Source: Chryseosolibacter sp044507775
Lineage (GTDB): Bacteria > Bacteroidota > Bacteroidia > Cytophagales > Cyclobacteriaceae
NCBI GenBank assembly: GCA_044507775.1
Contig: JBIQIY010000010.1
Coordinates: forward strand, 62,001 to 126,000
Reading direction: 5' to 3'
Length of the DNA: 64,000 nt
Below the pieces are notes generated by a model. That model did not search any database. It saw only the letters and a list, made by a program, of their open reading frames with translations, and was not told where the DNA came from. Position 1 is the first letter of the stretch; each line of letters begins with the position of its first letter. The position numbers and the translations under genes were made by a program. This document shows positions 54,137-61,868 of this stretch, piece after piece.

Positions 54137-55276
54137 ATGAAAAAGCTATTCTACGTTGGACTCGCCGGCCTGGCTGTATTTGAGATCCTCAACGTGTATT
54201 TCATAATGCCGATGCCAGGAAGTCAGCAAATGAACACGATCGATCTCGCCTATTTCTTATACACCTATCGTTGGTCCTTTAGGGCATTCTTTGTGCTGAT
54301 GATCCTTGCCGGAAGTGTTTCTGCTTTTGGCGCAAAGAAAAAGTGGGTTCCCATCCTTGCCATGGCACCAGTCGTATTTATCGTCTATGCTTTTAATTTT
54401 CAGATGACTGCAGATCAAATGTTTCTGCAGCCCGAGTCACTCGTGTTCAAGTCTCGTGCTGAAAACAATTTGACGGATAGTAGCCTGGTCCTCGCTGTCA
54501 CTCACAATATGGAAGCGAAAGCCTATCCTATCCGTTACATCCAGTATCATCATCAGGTGAGAGACACTATCTCCGGAAAACCGATCATGGTAACGTATTG
54601 CAATGTCTGCCGCACGGGCCGCGTTTTCGAGCCTGTTGTGGATGGAAAAATAGAGATTTTCAGGCTCGTTGGAATGGACCACTTCAATGCGATGTTTGAG
54701 GACGCGACGACGAAGAGCTGGTGGCGACAAGCAACCGGGGAGGCAATTACCGGGGAACTGAAAGGAAAAACACTCCCGGAGCTCGAATCCAATCAATACA
54801 CCTTGAGCAAGTTCTTTTCCCTTCATCCTTTCGGAATGGTGATGGATGCCGATCTCACCTCAAAAGATAGCTACGATACATTGGGCCGTTTCGAAAAAGG
54901 CAGAAGTAAAGGCAAGCTAACAAGAACGGATTCGGTATCATGGAAAGATAAATCCTGGGTGCTGGGGATAGAAGTCGAAGGCCGGGCAAAGGCTTACGAT
55001 TGGATCCGGTTGAAGGAATTAAAAATTCTGAATGACCAGATTGGCGGCACAGCGGTTGTCATAGCCATTGCGTCTGACGAGCAGAGTTTTGCCGCCTTTA
55101 AATCTGTCAGCGAAGAGCGGTTTATCATCAGGAATGATTCACTGATCGGATCAAATAATCAGTACGACCTCGCTGGACGAAGCAAGGATGGTAGCAACCT
55201 CGAGCCGATAAACGCGTACCAGGAGTTCTGGCACAGTTGGAAACAGTTTCATCCCAATACTGAAGTTTATGAGTAG
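54137..55276 (+). CDS. DUF3179-domain membrane protein with CxxC motif
   Basis: A 379-residue protein. Three hydrophobic helices occupy about residues 3-22, 47-65 and 70-88. A DUF3179 domain follows (about 105-375), with the family motif TYCNVCRTGRVFEP, which places Cys155 and Cys158. This motif is a redox-like site; family members elsewhere are known to include selenocysteine forms. HPFGMVMDAD and WVLGIEVEGRAKAYDW match further conserved blocks. The domain is probably extracytoplasmic. It is the last gene of the unit. Its stop is only 3 bp from the convergent luciferase-like gene, so no stand-alone terminator fits between them. Confidence 0.85.
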   Translation: MKKLFYVGLAGLAVFEILNVYFIMPMPGSQQMNTIDLAYFLYTYRWSFRAFFVLMILAGSVSAFGAKKKWVPILAMAPVVFIVYAFNFQMTADQMFLQPESLVFKSRAENNLTDSSLVLAVTHNMEAKAYPIRYIQYHHQVRDTISGKPIMVTYCNVCRTGRVFEPVVDGKIEIFRLVGMDHFNAMFEDATTKSWWRQATGEAITGELKGKTLPELESNQYTLSKFFSLHPFGMVMDADLTSKDSYDTLGRFEKGRSKGKLTRTDSVSWKDKSWVLGIEVEGRAKAYDWIRLKELKILNDQIGGTAVVIAIASDEQSFAAFKSVSEERFIIRNDSLIGSNNQYDLAGRSKDGSNLEPINAYQEFWHSWKQFHPNTEVYE

Positions 55277-55279
55277 AAT

Positions 55280-56302
55280 CTACCGCCATCCCAGCCCAGG
55301 CGCGACATGCTTCAGGATGGATGACAGCACATGAACGTTATACTCGACCCCCAACGTATTAGGCACGGTCAAAAGCAGGGTATCTGCTTCTTTTATCGCT
55401 TCATCTTTTGCCAATTCTTCAACTAGCTGATCGGGTTCGGCGGCGTAGCTTCGTCCGAAGATAGCGCGTCTATCCCTTTCAATGAAGCCGACCTGATCGA
55501 CCCGGCTCGCTTCCTGGCCAAAGAGATATCGGTCGTCAGGCGTCACCAGGGCAAATATGGATCGACTTACTGACACCCTTGGCTCACGCAGGTGACCTGC
55601 CTTCTTCCACGCTTCCTTGTATAACCTTATTTGCTCGGCCTGCTGTTCGTGGAACGGTTTGCCACTTTCATCATATTTCAGCGTCGAGCTTTGCAGGTTC
55701 ATTCCATTTTCGGCAGCCCAGATGGCAGTGGCATTCGAGGCGGCACCCCACCAGATGCGGTCGCGTAATCCTTCGGAATGAGGTTCCAGCCGCAACAGGC
55801 CAGGCGGGTTGGGAAACATCGGATTTGGATTGGGCTGAGCGAAGCCAATGCCACCGAGCCTCTCCAGGAACTCCAATCCTTTCCGGCGTCCCATGTCGGC
55901 ATCGGTTTCCCCGGCAGAGGGTTCGTAACCGAAATAACGCCATCCATCCACTACCTGCTCGGGCGAACCTCTGCTGATACCCAGTTGGAGCCTTTCTCCG
56001 GAAATTAAATCAGCGGCACACGCTTCCTCTACCATGTAGAGCGGATTTTCATAGCGCATATCAATCACACCGGTGCCAATCTCGATCTTTTTGGTCCTCG
56101 CAGCAATGGCAGACAATAAGGGAAACGGGGATGCTAGCTGTGCAGCGAAATGGTGCACCCGGAAGTATGCGCCATCCAACCCCATCTCTTCAGCTGCAAC
56201 CGCGAGCTCGATCGACTGCAGTAGCGCGTCCGCCGCCGTGCGCGTTTCATAGCCCTCGCGATCAGCCCAATGTCCGAACGATAAGAATCCTATTTTCTTC
56301 AT
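55280..56302 (-). CDS. LLM-class (luciferase-like) flavin-dependent oxidoreductase
   Basis: A 340-residue TIM-barrel protein with the bacterial luciferase-like pattern: MKKIGFLSFGHWA, LAVAAEEMGLDGAYFRVHHF, IEIGTGVIDMRYENPLYMVE, RLQLGISRGSPEQVVDGWRY and the C-terminal VEYNVHVLSSILKHVAPGLG. It uses FMN(H2) or F420 to oxidise or reduce a small substrate; which of them cannot be told. It runs opposite to the AhpD-like operon, converging 3 bp from the DUF3179 gene. A functional link is possible but rests on position only. Confidence 0.87.
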   Translation of the reverse strand: MKKIGFLSFGHWADREGYETRTAADALLQSIELAVAAEEMGLDGAYFRVHHFAAQLASPFPLLSAIAARTKKIEIGTGVIDMRYENPLYMVEEACAADLISGERLQLGISRGSPEQVVDGWRYFGYEPSAGETDADMGRRKGLEFLERLGGIGFAQPNPNPMFPNPPGLLRLEPHSEGLRDRIWWGAASNATAIWAAENGMNLQSSTLKYDESGKPFHEQQAEQIRLYKEAWKKAGHLREPRVSVSRSIFALVTPDDRYLFGQEASRVDQVGFIERDRRAIFGRSYAAEPDQLVEELAKDEAIKEADTLLLTVPNTLGVEYNVHVLSSILKHVAPGLGWR

Positions 56303-56538
56303 AATGGCAATAATAGCTCAAGTTGGGTTGTAGATTACTTTCGAACCGCCTTTTTTGTTATGCTAATTATCAGTGGACCTCGTAGCATATATGCAGAGTG
56401 ATCACCATGGCGATATTTTTCGGGTAGAGCCCAGCAGGAATAAAACATATTCTTGCGTCTTTTTGGATAGGCGCGCGTCTATAGACTGCGAATGATCTCA
56501 ATCGCTCAAAACTTATGTTTCACTAAATACAAACTTCT

Positions 56539-56610
56539 ATGGACCTAAGATCAGATCCCGGATGTTGCGACGGAAATTGCTGTGGCGGCAATACTTCCGG
56601 TTGCTGCTAA
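56539..56610 (+). CDS. 23-residue Cys-rich microprotein
   Basis: A small reading frame from ATG at 56539 to TAA at 56610. It starts MDLRSDPG and ends CCDGNCCGGNTSGCC, with six Cys in 15 residues as three CC pairs, and several Gly. The start is preceded by an AT-rich stretch (CTAAATACAAACTTCT) but no strong SD. A terminator-like hairpin follows 8 bp later and is shared with the convergent sigZ gene. Such clusters of CC pairs fit metal binding (for example Cu(I), Zn or arsenite) or disulfide stress. I know no named family. It might still be a chance frame. Confidence 0.55.
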   Translation: MDLRSDPGCCDGNCCGGNTSGCC

Positions 56611-56618
56611 AAAAGAAC

Positions 56619-56643
56619 GAGAGCAAGGTAATTCCTTGCTCTC
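56619..56643. terminator. terminator hairpin between the microprotein frame and sigZ
   Basis: GAGAGCAAGG (56619-56628) and CCTTGCTCTC (56634-56643), a 10-bp perfect stem with loop TAATT. On the minus strand GTTCTTTTTT follows, so it terminates sigZ. On the plus strand the tract is weak (TTGGTT), but it may still stop transcription of the microprotein frame. Confidence 0.85.
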
Positions 56644-56647
56644 TTGG

Positions 56648-57187
56648 TTAATTACATCCACAAGGGAGTCTGTTCTGACATGCAACCGCATTGCCGTAAC
56701 GGTCGAATTGAATATGGTAGGCAGCATCCATTTTCTCTTTTAGTATCCGACGCGCTCTTTGCACGCGGGACTTGGCGCCAGAGTAGGAAAGATCGAGTTT
56801 TTCGGCCAACTTGAGTTGGGACATTCCCTCGAGTTCTGCCAACTCCAGGGCGTAGCGGTATTTCTCCGGAAGTGTTTTGAGCATCTCTCCGAGACAGGAT
56901 GTGACGCAATCAGTCAACGTTACGCCTTCACCTTCCCAATCCAGATCCATAGCCGTAACAGCCCTCGACCTCCGTCTGAAATGATCGTTAATCGCATTTC
57001 TCGCGATGCGGAAAATCCACGAAGAAATCTTGTCACTTTGCTTCAGCTGCGTGAGATTGTCGTGAACCTTTAGAAACACATCCTGAACAATATCTTCCGC
57101 CAGCGCTTTGTCGCCTGTATATCGAAGCACGAACCCCATCAGACGGTCCTGCATTTGGTTCCATATTGCTACTTCATGCGAGTTCAT
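56648..57187 (-). CDS. sigZ: ECF-type RNA polymerase sigma factor SigZ
   Basis: A 179-residue sigma-70 family protein of the SigZ branch. Region 2 includes LVRYTGDKALAEDIVQDVF-like sequence (seen as LRYTGDKALAEDIVQDVFLK) and ISSWIFRIARNAINDHFRRR; region 4 includes LPEKYRYALELAELEGMSQL and LSYSGAKSRVQRARRILKEK. A C-terminal Cys tail, NAVACQNRLPCGCN, is typical of SigZ and could bind metal or sense redox. No anti-sigma gene is adjacent. It converges with the Cys-rich microprotein frame over a shared terminator and is divergent from the alpha/beta hydrolase gene. Targets are unknown. Confidence 0.87.
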   Translation of the reverse strand: MNSHEVAIWNQMQDRLMGFVLRYTGDKALAEDIVQDVFLKVHDNLTQLKQSDKISSWIFRIARNAINDHFRRRSRAVTAMDLDWEGEGVTLTDCVTSCLGEMLKTLPEKYRYALELAELEGMSQLKLAEKLDLSYSGAKSRVQRARRILKEKMDAAYHIQFDRYGNAVACQNRLPCGCN

Positions 57188-57327
57188 TGACTCTTGTTAA
57201 TCGTTAGCGTTTGCAAACTCTTGCTACCTGTCAAGCAATTCGTGAATCTGCCGTATCCTTATTAATCGTAATATCACCAGCAAGGGTTTCAGTGGCAAGC
57301 CTTTGTGGGAGGAGATCGTTCGTTTAT

Positions 57328-57365
57328 CTGCCTGCCGCCGCGCGAGCCATAACTCCGGCAGGCAG
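57328..57365. repeat. GC-rich inverted repeat, possibly a dispersed repeat
   Basis: CTGCCTGCCG (57328-57337) and CGGCAGGCAG (57356-57365) form a 10-bp perfect stem with an 18-base loop, in an otherwise AT-rich non-coding stretch. A GCCTTTGTGGGA / GGCTTTGTGGGA pair flanks it on both sides. I see no gene in 57188-57490. It could be a REP-like or Rho-independent element. Confidence 0.5.
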
Positions 57366-57490
57366 GCGCTCTTGCCAACGCCATGCCTCGCGACGCCCAC
57401 TCAGGCTTTGTGGGACGACTGTATGAGCGGGTGTTGTGAATTTCTTATATTGTACGACCCAAGTTTCAAAATTAACCAAGATACTCTCCT

Positions 57491-58441
57491 ATGTTCAAGC
57501 TATTCACGACCCTGAGAAAAACCATTGTTTTGGTTTGTCTGCTATTCTCCGCCCAGTCCACCTGGGCACAGGATGGAACAATCTATCCCCTTGAAGCGCC
57601 TCCTGAACCGAACGCAATTCCCCTCAACACCGGAGGTGTTAAAGACCAGCCAGCGTCCGAGACATGGTTCCGCCAGTGGGGTGATCCGATGGCTCGGAAT
57701 ATTTCAAAGGCAACCCTAACGCCGTTTTTACCGAAAGCCGGCAAGGCCAATGGCGCGGCCGTCATCGTCGCTCCTGGCGGTGGCTTCAGGTGGTTGTCAA
57801 TGGGCAATGAAGGCTGGGAAGTAGCGCAGGCGTTGGCGGACAAGGGCATTGCAGCCTTCGTACTGAAATACAGGCTGCATCCTACTCCCGAATCACTCGA
57901 TGGCTTTAGAGAGTCAATGAATCGAACATTTGCCGCGGCAACGCCTCCTCCTGCGGGAGCTGCGACAGAATCAGCGCCTCCCCGCCCCCGCATGGACCTG
58001 TCCAACCAGCTCGAAGATGCTGAGGCAGCATACGCGATGATTGTGAAGCGCGCCGCGGAATGGGGCGTCGACACTGCCCGTCTGGGTATGATCGGATTTT
58101 CTGCCGGCGCCGGGCTCACGATGCACGCGACGCTAAACTCCACAAAAATGGAGCTCGACTTTATTGGTCCCATCTATGGCGGCATGGGTCCGGTGGAGGT
58201 GCCCCGGAATGCGCCACCGATGTTCAATGTCATCGCGACCGATGACTTTCTGTTCCGCGGCCAGTTCGGTGTCATCGACTCCTGGTTTAAGGCGGGCCGG
58301 CCCGTTGAGTTCCATCTCTACCAGAACGGTGGTCACGGCTTCGGCCTCGGTAATCCGGACCGGACCAGCAACAAGTGGTTCGATGCGTTCATCCACTGGC
58401 TGGACGTTAACGACTTTCTAGTCGCTTCGCCTGGGAAGTGA
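57491..58441 (+). CDS. secreted alpha/beta hydrolase (esterase-like)
   Basis: A 316-residue exported enzyme: signal MFKLFTTLRKTIVLVCLLF to STWAQ. The hydrolase core shows the oxyanion motif VIVAPGGGFRWLS, the nucleophile elbow GFSAGAG with Ser204, a candidate acid in VIATDDFLFR and the His in QNGGHGFGLG. An insert rich in Pro/Ala (AATPPPAGAATESAPPRPR) is between. It resembles esterases of xylan/hemicellulose loci (acetyl xylan or feruloyl type). Start ATG at 57491 is well supported. It is divergent from sigZ and convergent with the quinone oxidoreductase gene; no glycosidase is next to it. Confidence 0.85.
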   Translation: MFKLFTTLRKTIVLVCLLFSAQSTWAQDGTIYPLEAPPEPNAIPLNTGGVKDQPASETWFRQWGDPMARNISKATLTPFLPKAGKANGAAVIVAPGGGFRWLSMGNEGWEVAQALADKGIAAFVLKYRLHPTPESLDGFRESMNRTFAAATPPPAGAATESAPPRPRMDLSNQLEDAEAAYAMIVKRAAEWGVDTARLGMIGFSAGAGLTMHATLNSTKMELDFIGPIYGGMGPVEVPRNAPPMFNVIATDDFLFRGQFGVIDSWFKAGRPVEFHLYQNGGHGFGLGNPDRTSNKWFDAFIHWLDVNDFLVASPGK

Positions 58442-58509
58442 TCAGTACCCAGGCGTTCACAATAGGTGAGACGAGGAGGTCACGCCTTCGATCCCATTGT
58501 GCTTCAGGG

Positions 58510-59496
58510 TTATTGAGCGACGACGAGAACGATCTTGCCAACGTGAGCGCTACTCTCCATCAGATCATGTGCCGCCGGCGCATCAGCTAGTGGAAATACT
58601 TTATGGATGACAGGTTTAATGGTGCCAGCTTCAAGCAATGGCCAGATGTGCTCATTCAGCTTGGACGCAATCGCGGATTTGAATTCTACGTCCCGTGGTC
58701 TTAACGTCGATCCCGTAACAGTCAGTCGTTTGCGCATGATCTGTGACAGGCGAATGGTAGTCTCATCGCCCTTCATGTAGTTTATCAAAACCAGTCGTCC
58801 GTCTTCGGCGAGGATGTCGAGGTTGGGCGCCGTGTAAGGCCCTCCGATCATATCCAGAATGAGGTCCACCCCCCGGCTATTGGTCACCTCCCGGATTACA
58901 TCCTGGAAACTTTCAGTTTTATAGTTTATTCCTCTGCGCGCCCCGAGCGATTCGCAGTAGTGACACTTTTCCGCAGTGCCGGCAGTGGCATAGACGGTAC
59001 CGCCCATGGCCTTCACCATTTGAATAGCGGCGACGCCGATACCGCTGGTGCCGCCGTGAACAAGAAACGATTCGCCGCTTGTAAAACGCCCCCTGTCGAA
59101 GACGTTGCTCCATACGGTAAAAAATGTTTCCGGCAGCGAGGCGGCCTCAACGAAGCCTAGACCCTGAGGCATGCGCAGACATTGCCCGGCCGGAACAGCG
59201 CAGTATTCCGCATACCCTCCACCGGCGAGCAGGGCGCAAACTTTATCGCCCCTGGTCCATGACGTGACCTCACTACCGACCTCCTCTATTACACCTGCCA
59301 CCTCCAGGCCCGGGATGTCGGCTGAAGCGCCCTTCGGCGGTGGATACTTCCCTTTTCGCTGTGCAACGTCCGGCCGATTGACTCCGGCTGCCATTACCTT
59401 AACCAGCACCTCCTGCGCGTCACAGGATGGCATCGGGCGTTCGGTAATTTGCAACACTTTACTATCTCCAGGATGTGTAATTGCGATGGCCTTCAT
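58510..59496 (-). CDS. NAD(P)H:quinone oxidoreductase, zinc-independent MDR family
   Basis: A 328-residue medium-chain dehydrogenase/reductase of the quinone reductase (PIG3/QOR) branch. MKAIAITHPGDSKVLQITER, GVNRPDVAQRKGKYPPPKGA, GLEVAGVIEEVG and the NADPH-binding FLVHGGTSGIGVAAIQMVKA, which has GGTSGIG in place of the usual AAAGGVG, are the landmarks. No zinc-ligand set is present. It reduces quinones or enones with NADPH, one-electron or by hydride. It lies 75 bp after the triple-PAS kinase gene on the same strand. Confidence 0.88.
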   Translation of the reverse strand: MKAIAITHPGDSKVLQITERPMPSCDAQEVLVKVMAAGVNRPDVAQRKGKYPPPKGASADIPGLEVAGVIEEVGSEVTSWTRGDKVCALLAGGGYAEYCAVPAGQCLRMPQGLGFVEAASLPETFFTVWSNVFDRGRFTSGESFLVHGGTSGIGVAAIQMVKAMGGTVYATAGTAEKCHYCESLGARRGINYKTESFQDVIREVTNSRGVDLILDMIGGPYTAPNLDILAEDGRLVLINYMKGDETTIRLSQIMRKRLTVTGSTLRPRDVEFKSAIASKLNEHIWPLLEAGTIKPVIHKVFPLADAPAAHDLMESSAHVGKIVLVVAQ

Positions 59497-59571
59497 GGAA
59501 CATCTTGTCAGATCTCGAATGGAAGTTATTCGTGCCGCGATATTAACGAATATTCCTCATTCTCACGGGTG

Positions 59572-61677
59572 TCAGGCAGCATTTGCCGGCAGATAGATAT
59601 GAAAGGTGGAGCCTACACCGGGCTCACTTTCCGTCGTAACGATTCCATTGTGGTTACTGACAATCTTCTTGACAATTGCCAGTCCGAGTCCCGTACCGCC
59701 ATACACGTTCTTCGGATGAAGCCTGACGAACGGATCAAAAAGTTTGTTCGCCCCTTCGTTGTCAAACCCGATGCCATTGTCTTTTACCTGAATGTGAAAG
59801 TACTGGTTTTTTCCATTGGGCAAGCCGCCCGGAATGTCAGGACCTTTAATGAGTTTTGATCGAATGCTGATCACCGGTGGTATACCGGCCTTTGAAAACT
59901 TTATGGCATTGGAGACCAGGTTAAAAAAGAGTTGCTGTATCTGATGCGGTATCCCCTTTACAACGGGTAGTTTATGCGCCTTGATACTAACATTCTTCTC
60001 CGCGATCAAAACTTCAAGATCCGCCGTTATGGCCGAAATCGTGTCATTCAGGTTGACGTCTCTTATCTTCTCATACTCGCCCGATACCTCCGAATAAGAA
60101 AGCAAATCGTGAATCAGGGCTTGCATTCTCTCCGAACTGTCGATTATCTTATTGACGTATTCTTCACCTCTTACAGGGTCATTGCCCCGTTCCCTGAGCC
60201 GGTATGCGAATGTCAAAATCTTCCGCAGCGGCTCCTTCAAATCGTGGCTTGCGATATTTGTAAATGATGCGAGTTCTTCATTCAAACGTTCGAGGGACTT
60301 GTTCTTTAGATCGAGCTGAGCCGCACTTGCCTTCAACATATCTTCGGCGAGTTTTCTTTCGGTCAGGTCGCGCGTAACTTTTGAGAATCCTATTACCTTC
60401 CCATCAGCGTTATGAAGGGCGGTAATAACAACACTGCCCCAGAAACCGGTTCCATCTTTCCGCACGCGCCAACCCTCATGCGCAACTTTGCCAGTTCGTT
60501 TAGCCTGGTCTATTAGTCGATCCGGAAGTCCCGCCTGCTGATCTTCCTTTTGGTAGAAGACCTTGAAATTCTTCCCAATGATTTCCCTGGCCGTATAGCC
60601 CTTTATAAGTTGAGCCCCCTGGTTCCAGTTCTGAATATTACCATCCGTGTCGAGTAGAATAATTGCGTAGTCCTGCACCTCCACGACCATCTTTTGATAA
60701 CGTTCCTCACTTTCTCTCAGGTTTTCATTCGCCTGCCGCAATTCTTCCATGAGCGTGCTGACGCGATCTTCTGCCACTTTTCGCTCTGTCAGGTCCCGCG
60801 TCACTTTGGAAAACCCGATTACAGTTCCCTCATCATCATGCAGGGAGGTTATCGTAACATTGGCCCAGAATCTTTTTCCGTCCTTCCTGATTCGCCATCC
60901 TTCATGGACGATACTTCCCTTGCTTTTGGCCTCCGCCAGAAGATGTCCCGGTAAATCACTTTTACGATCTTCCTTCGGGTAGAAAAGCCGAAAGTTTTTT
61001 CCAACTATCTCCTTCGGAGAATAGCCCTTTACTTTTTCAGTGCCCTTGTTGCAGTCAAGTATTTTTCCATCGCAATCGAGGAGAATGATTGCATAGTCTT
61101 GAACTTCCCAGACCATTCGATGATACAGTTCTTCGCTTGCTGTCAAGTCGATATTTTTCTGCTTAAGCTCTTCAACAAAATTGCTGTACTGATCTTCAGC
61201 AACCCTTGTTTCCGTCAAGTCGGAGGTGATTTTGAGGTAGCCTTTGACCATGCCCGTCTCGTCGTGAATCGCGGTCAGGCTCATGCCGCCCCAGAACCGG
61301 GTGCCATCCTTTCGCACCCACCAGCCTTGAAAGGTGGTGTTGCCATTCGTTCTCGCGCTGTCCAATAGCTTGTCCGATAGCCGTTGATCCTTGTCTTCAG
61401 AGACCTGCAGGATCCGAAAGTTTTTACCAATAATCTGTTGCCGGGTGTAGCCATATATTTTCTCTGCGCCCTTATTCCACGAAGAAATGTTTCCCTTCGG
61501 ATCCATCATCATCATAGCGTAATGTTCGACTTCCTGAAGGATCGACTCACCTTCTTCCGAATTACCCTGAATGAATGTGCCCGTTGTGGAATTGGCGGGA
61601 ATTGATTGATCCGTCTCTGCAGTATTTGCCGCCTTTCTCTTCGATACTGTTGACTTCTTCTTCTTCGGAAATACCAT
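59572..61677 (-). CDS. soluble sensor histidine kinase with three tandem PAS domains
   Basis: A 701-residue kinase. After a Lys-rich tail (MVFPKKKKSTVSKRKAA), three PAS/PAC domains follow (about 45-165, 180-300, 315-435), each with IIGKNFR or close, and RKDGTRFWG-like and VTRDLTERK-like ends, so they are tandem duplicates. Then come HisKA with His478 in IASHDLKEPLRKILTFAYRL and an HATPase with VYGGTGLGLAIVKKIVSNHN. No receiver or membrane helix. The near-identical PAS units suggest oxygen, redox or small-ligand sensing by repeated modules. A quinone reductase gene follows it. No response regulator is adjacent. Confidence 0.9.
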   Translation of the reverse strand: MVFPKKKKSTVSKRKAANTAETDQSIPANSTTGTFIQGNSEEGESILQEVEHYAMMMMDPKGNISSWNKGAEKIYGYTRQQIIGKNFRILQVSEDKDQRLSDKLLDSARTNGNTTFQGWWVRKDGTRFWGGMSLTAIHDETGMVKGYLKITSDLTETRVAEDQYSNFVEELKQKNIDLTASEELYHRMVWEVQDYAIILLDCDGKILDCNKGTEKVKGYSPKEIVGKNFRLFYPKEDRKSDLPGHLLAEAKSKGSIVHEGWRIRKDGKRFWANVTITSLHDDEGTVIGFSKVTRDLTERKVAEDRVSTLMEELRQANENLRESEERYQKMVVEVQDYAIILLDTDGNIQNWNQGAQLIKGYTAREIIGKNFKVFYQKEDQQAGLPDRLIDQAKRTGKVAHEGWRVRKDGTGFWGSVVITALHNADGKVIGFSKVTRDLTERKLAEDMLKASAAQLDLKNKSLERLNEELASFTNIASHDLKEPLRKILTFAYRLRERGNDPVRGEEYVNKIIDSSERMQALIHDLLSYSEVSGEYEKIRDVNLNDTISAITADLEVLIAEKNVSIKAHKLPVVKGIPHQIQQLFFNLVSNAIKFSKAGIPPVISIRSKLIKGPDIPGGLPNGKNQYFHIQVKDNGIGFDNEGANKLFDPFVRLHPKNVYGGTGLGLAIVKKIVSNHNGIVTTESEPGVGSTFHIYLPANAA

Positions 61678-61693
61678 CGGATACTTTAAAACT

Positions 61694-61722
61694 TAAAGAT
61701 AGACGCAGCAACTCTTTTCAAA
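61694..61722 (-). promoter_or_regulatory. possible promoter of the triple-PAS kinase gene
   Basis: On the minus strand TTTG (61722-61719), a 17-bp spacer and TATCTTTA (61701-61694) match TTTG-N17-23-TAnnTTTG with one mismatch. The start codon at 61677 is 17 bp downstream, so the leader would be very short. Confidence 0.4.
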
Positions 61723-61868
61723 AATTTTAGGCTGATGAATTATAGCCCCAGGGCCGCGTCTACAACAAAAAACATCGACGGAAAAAAATCATGCCACCTC
61801 GGTCGCGTCATCGGCGGGGCAAGACCATTGCGCTGTTCAAGACCCCGCAGGCGCGATGCGTTGGCGGG

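Noticed and set aside
57583..58173. 196-codon minus-strand frame opposite the alpha/beta hydrolase gene
   Set aside because: Low-complexity Ala/Pro-rich shadow of the GC-rich hydrolase gene.
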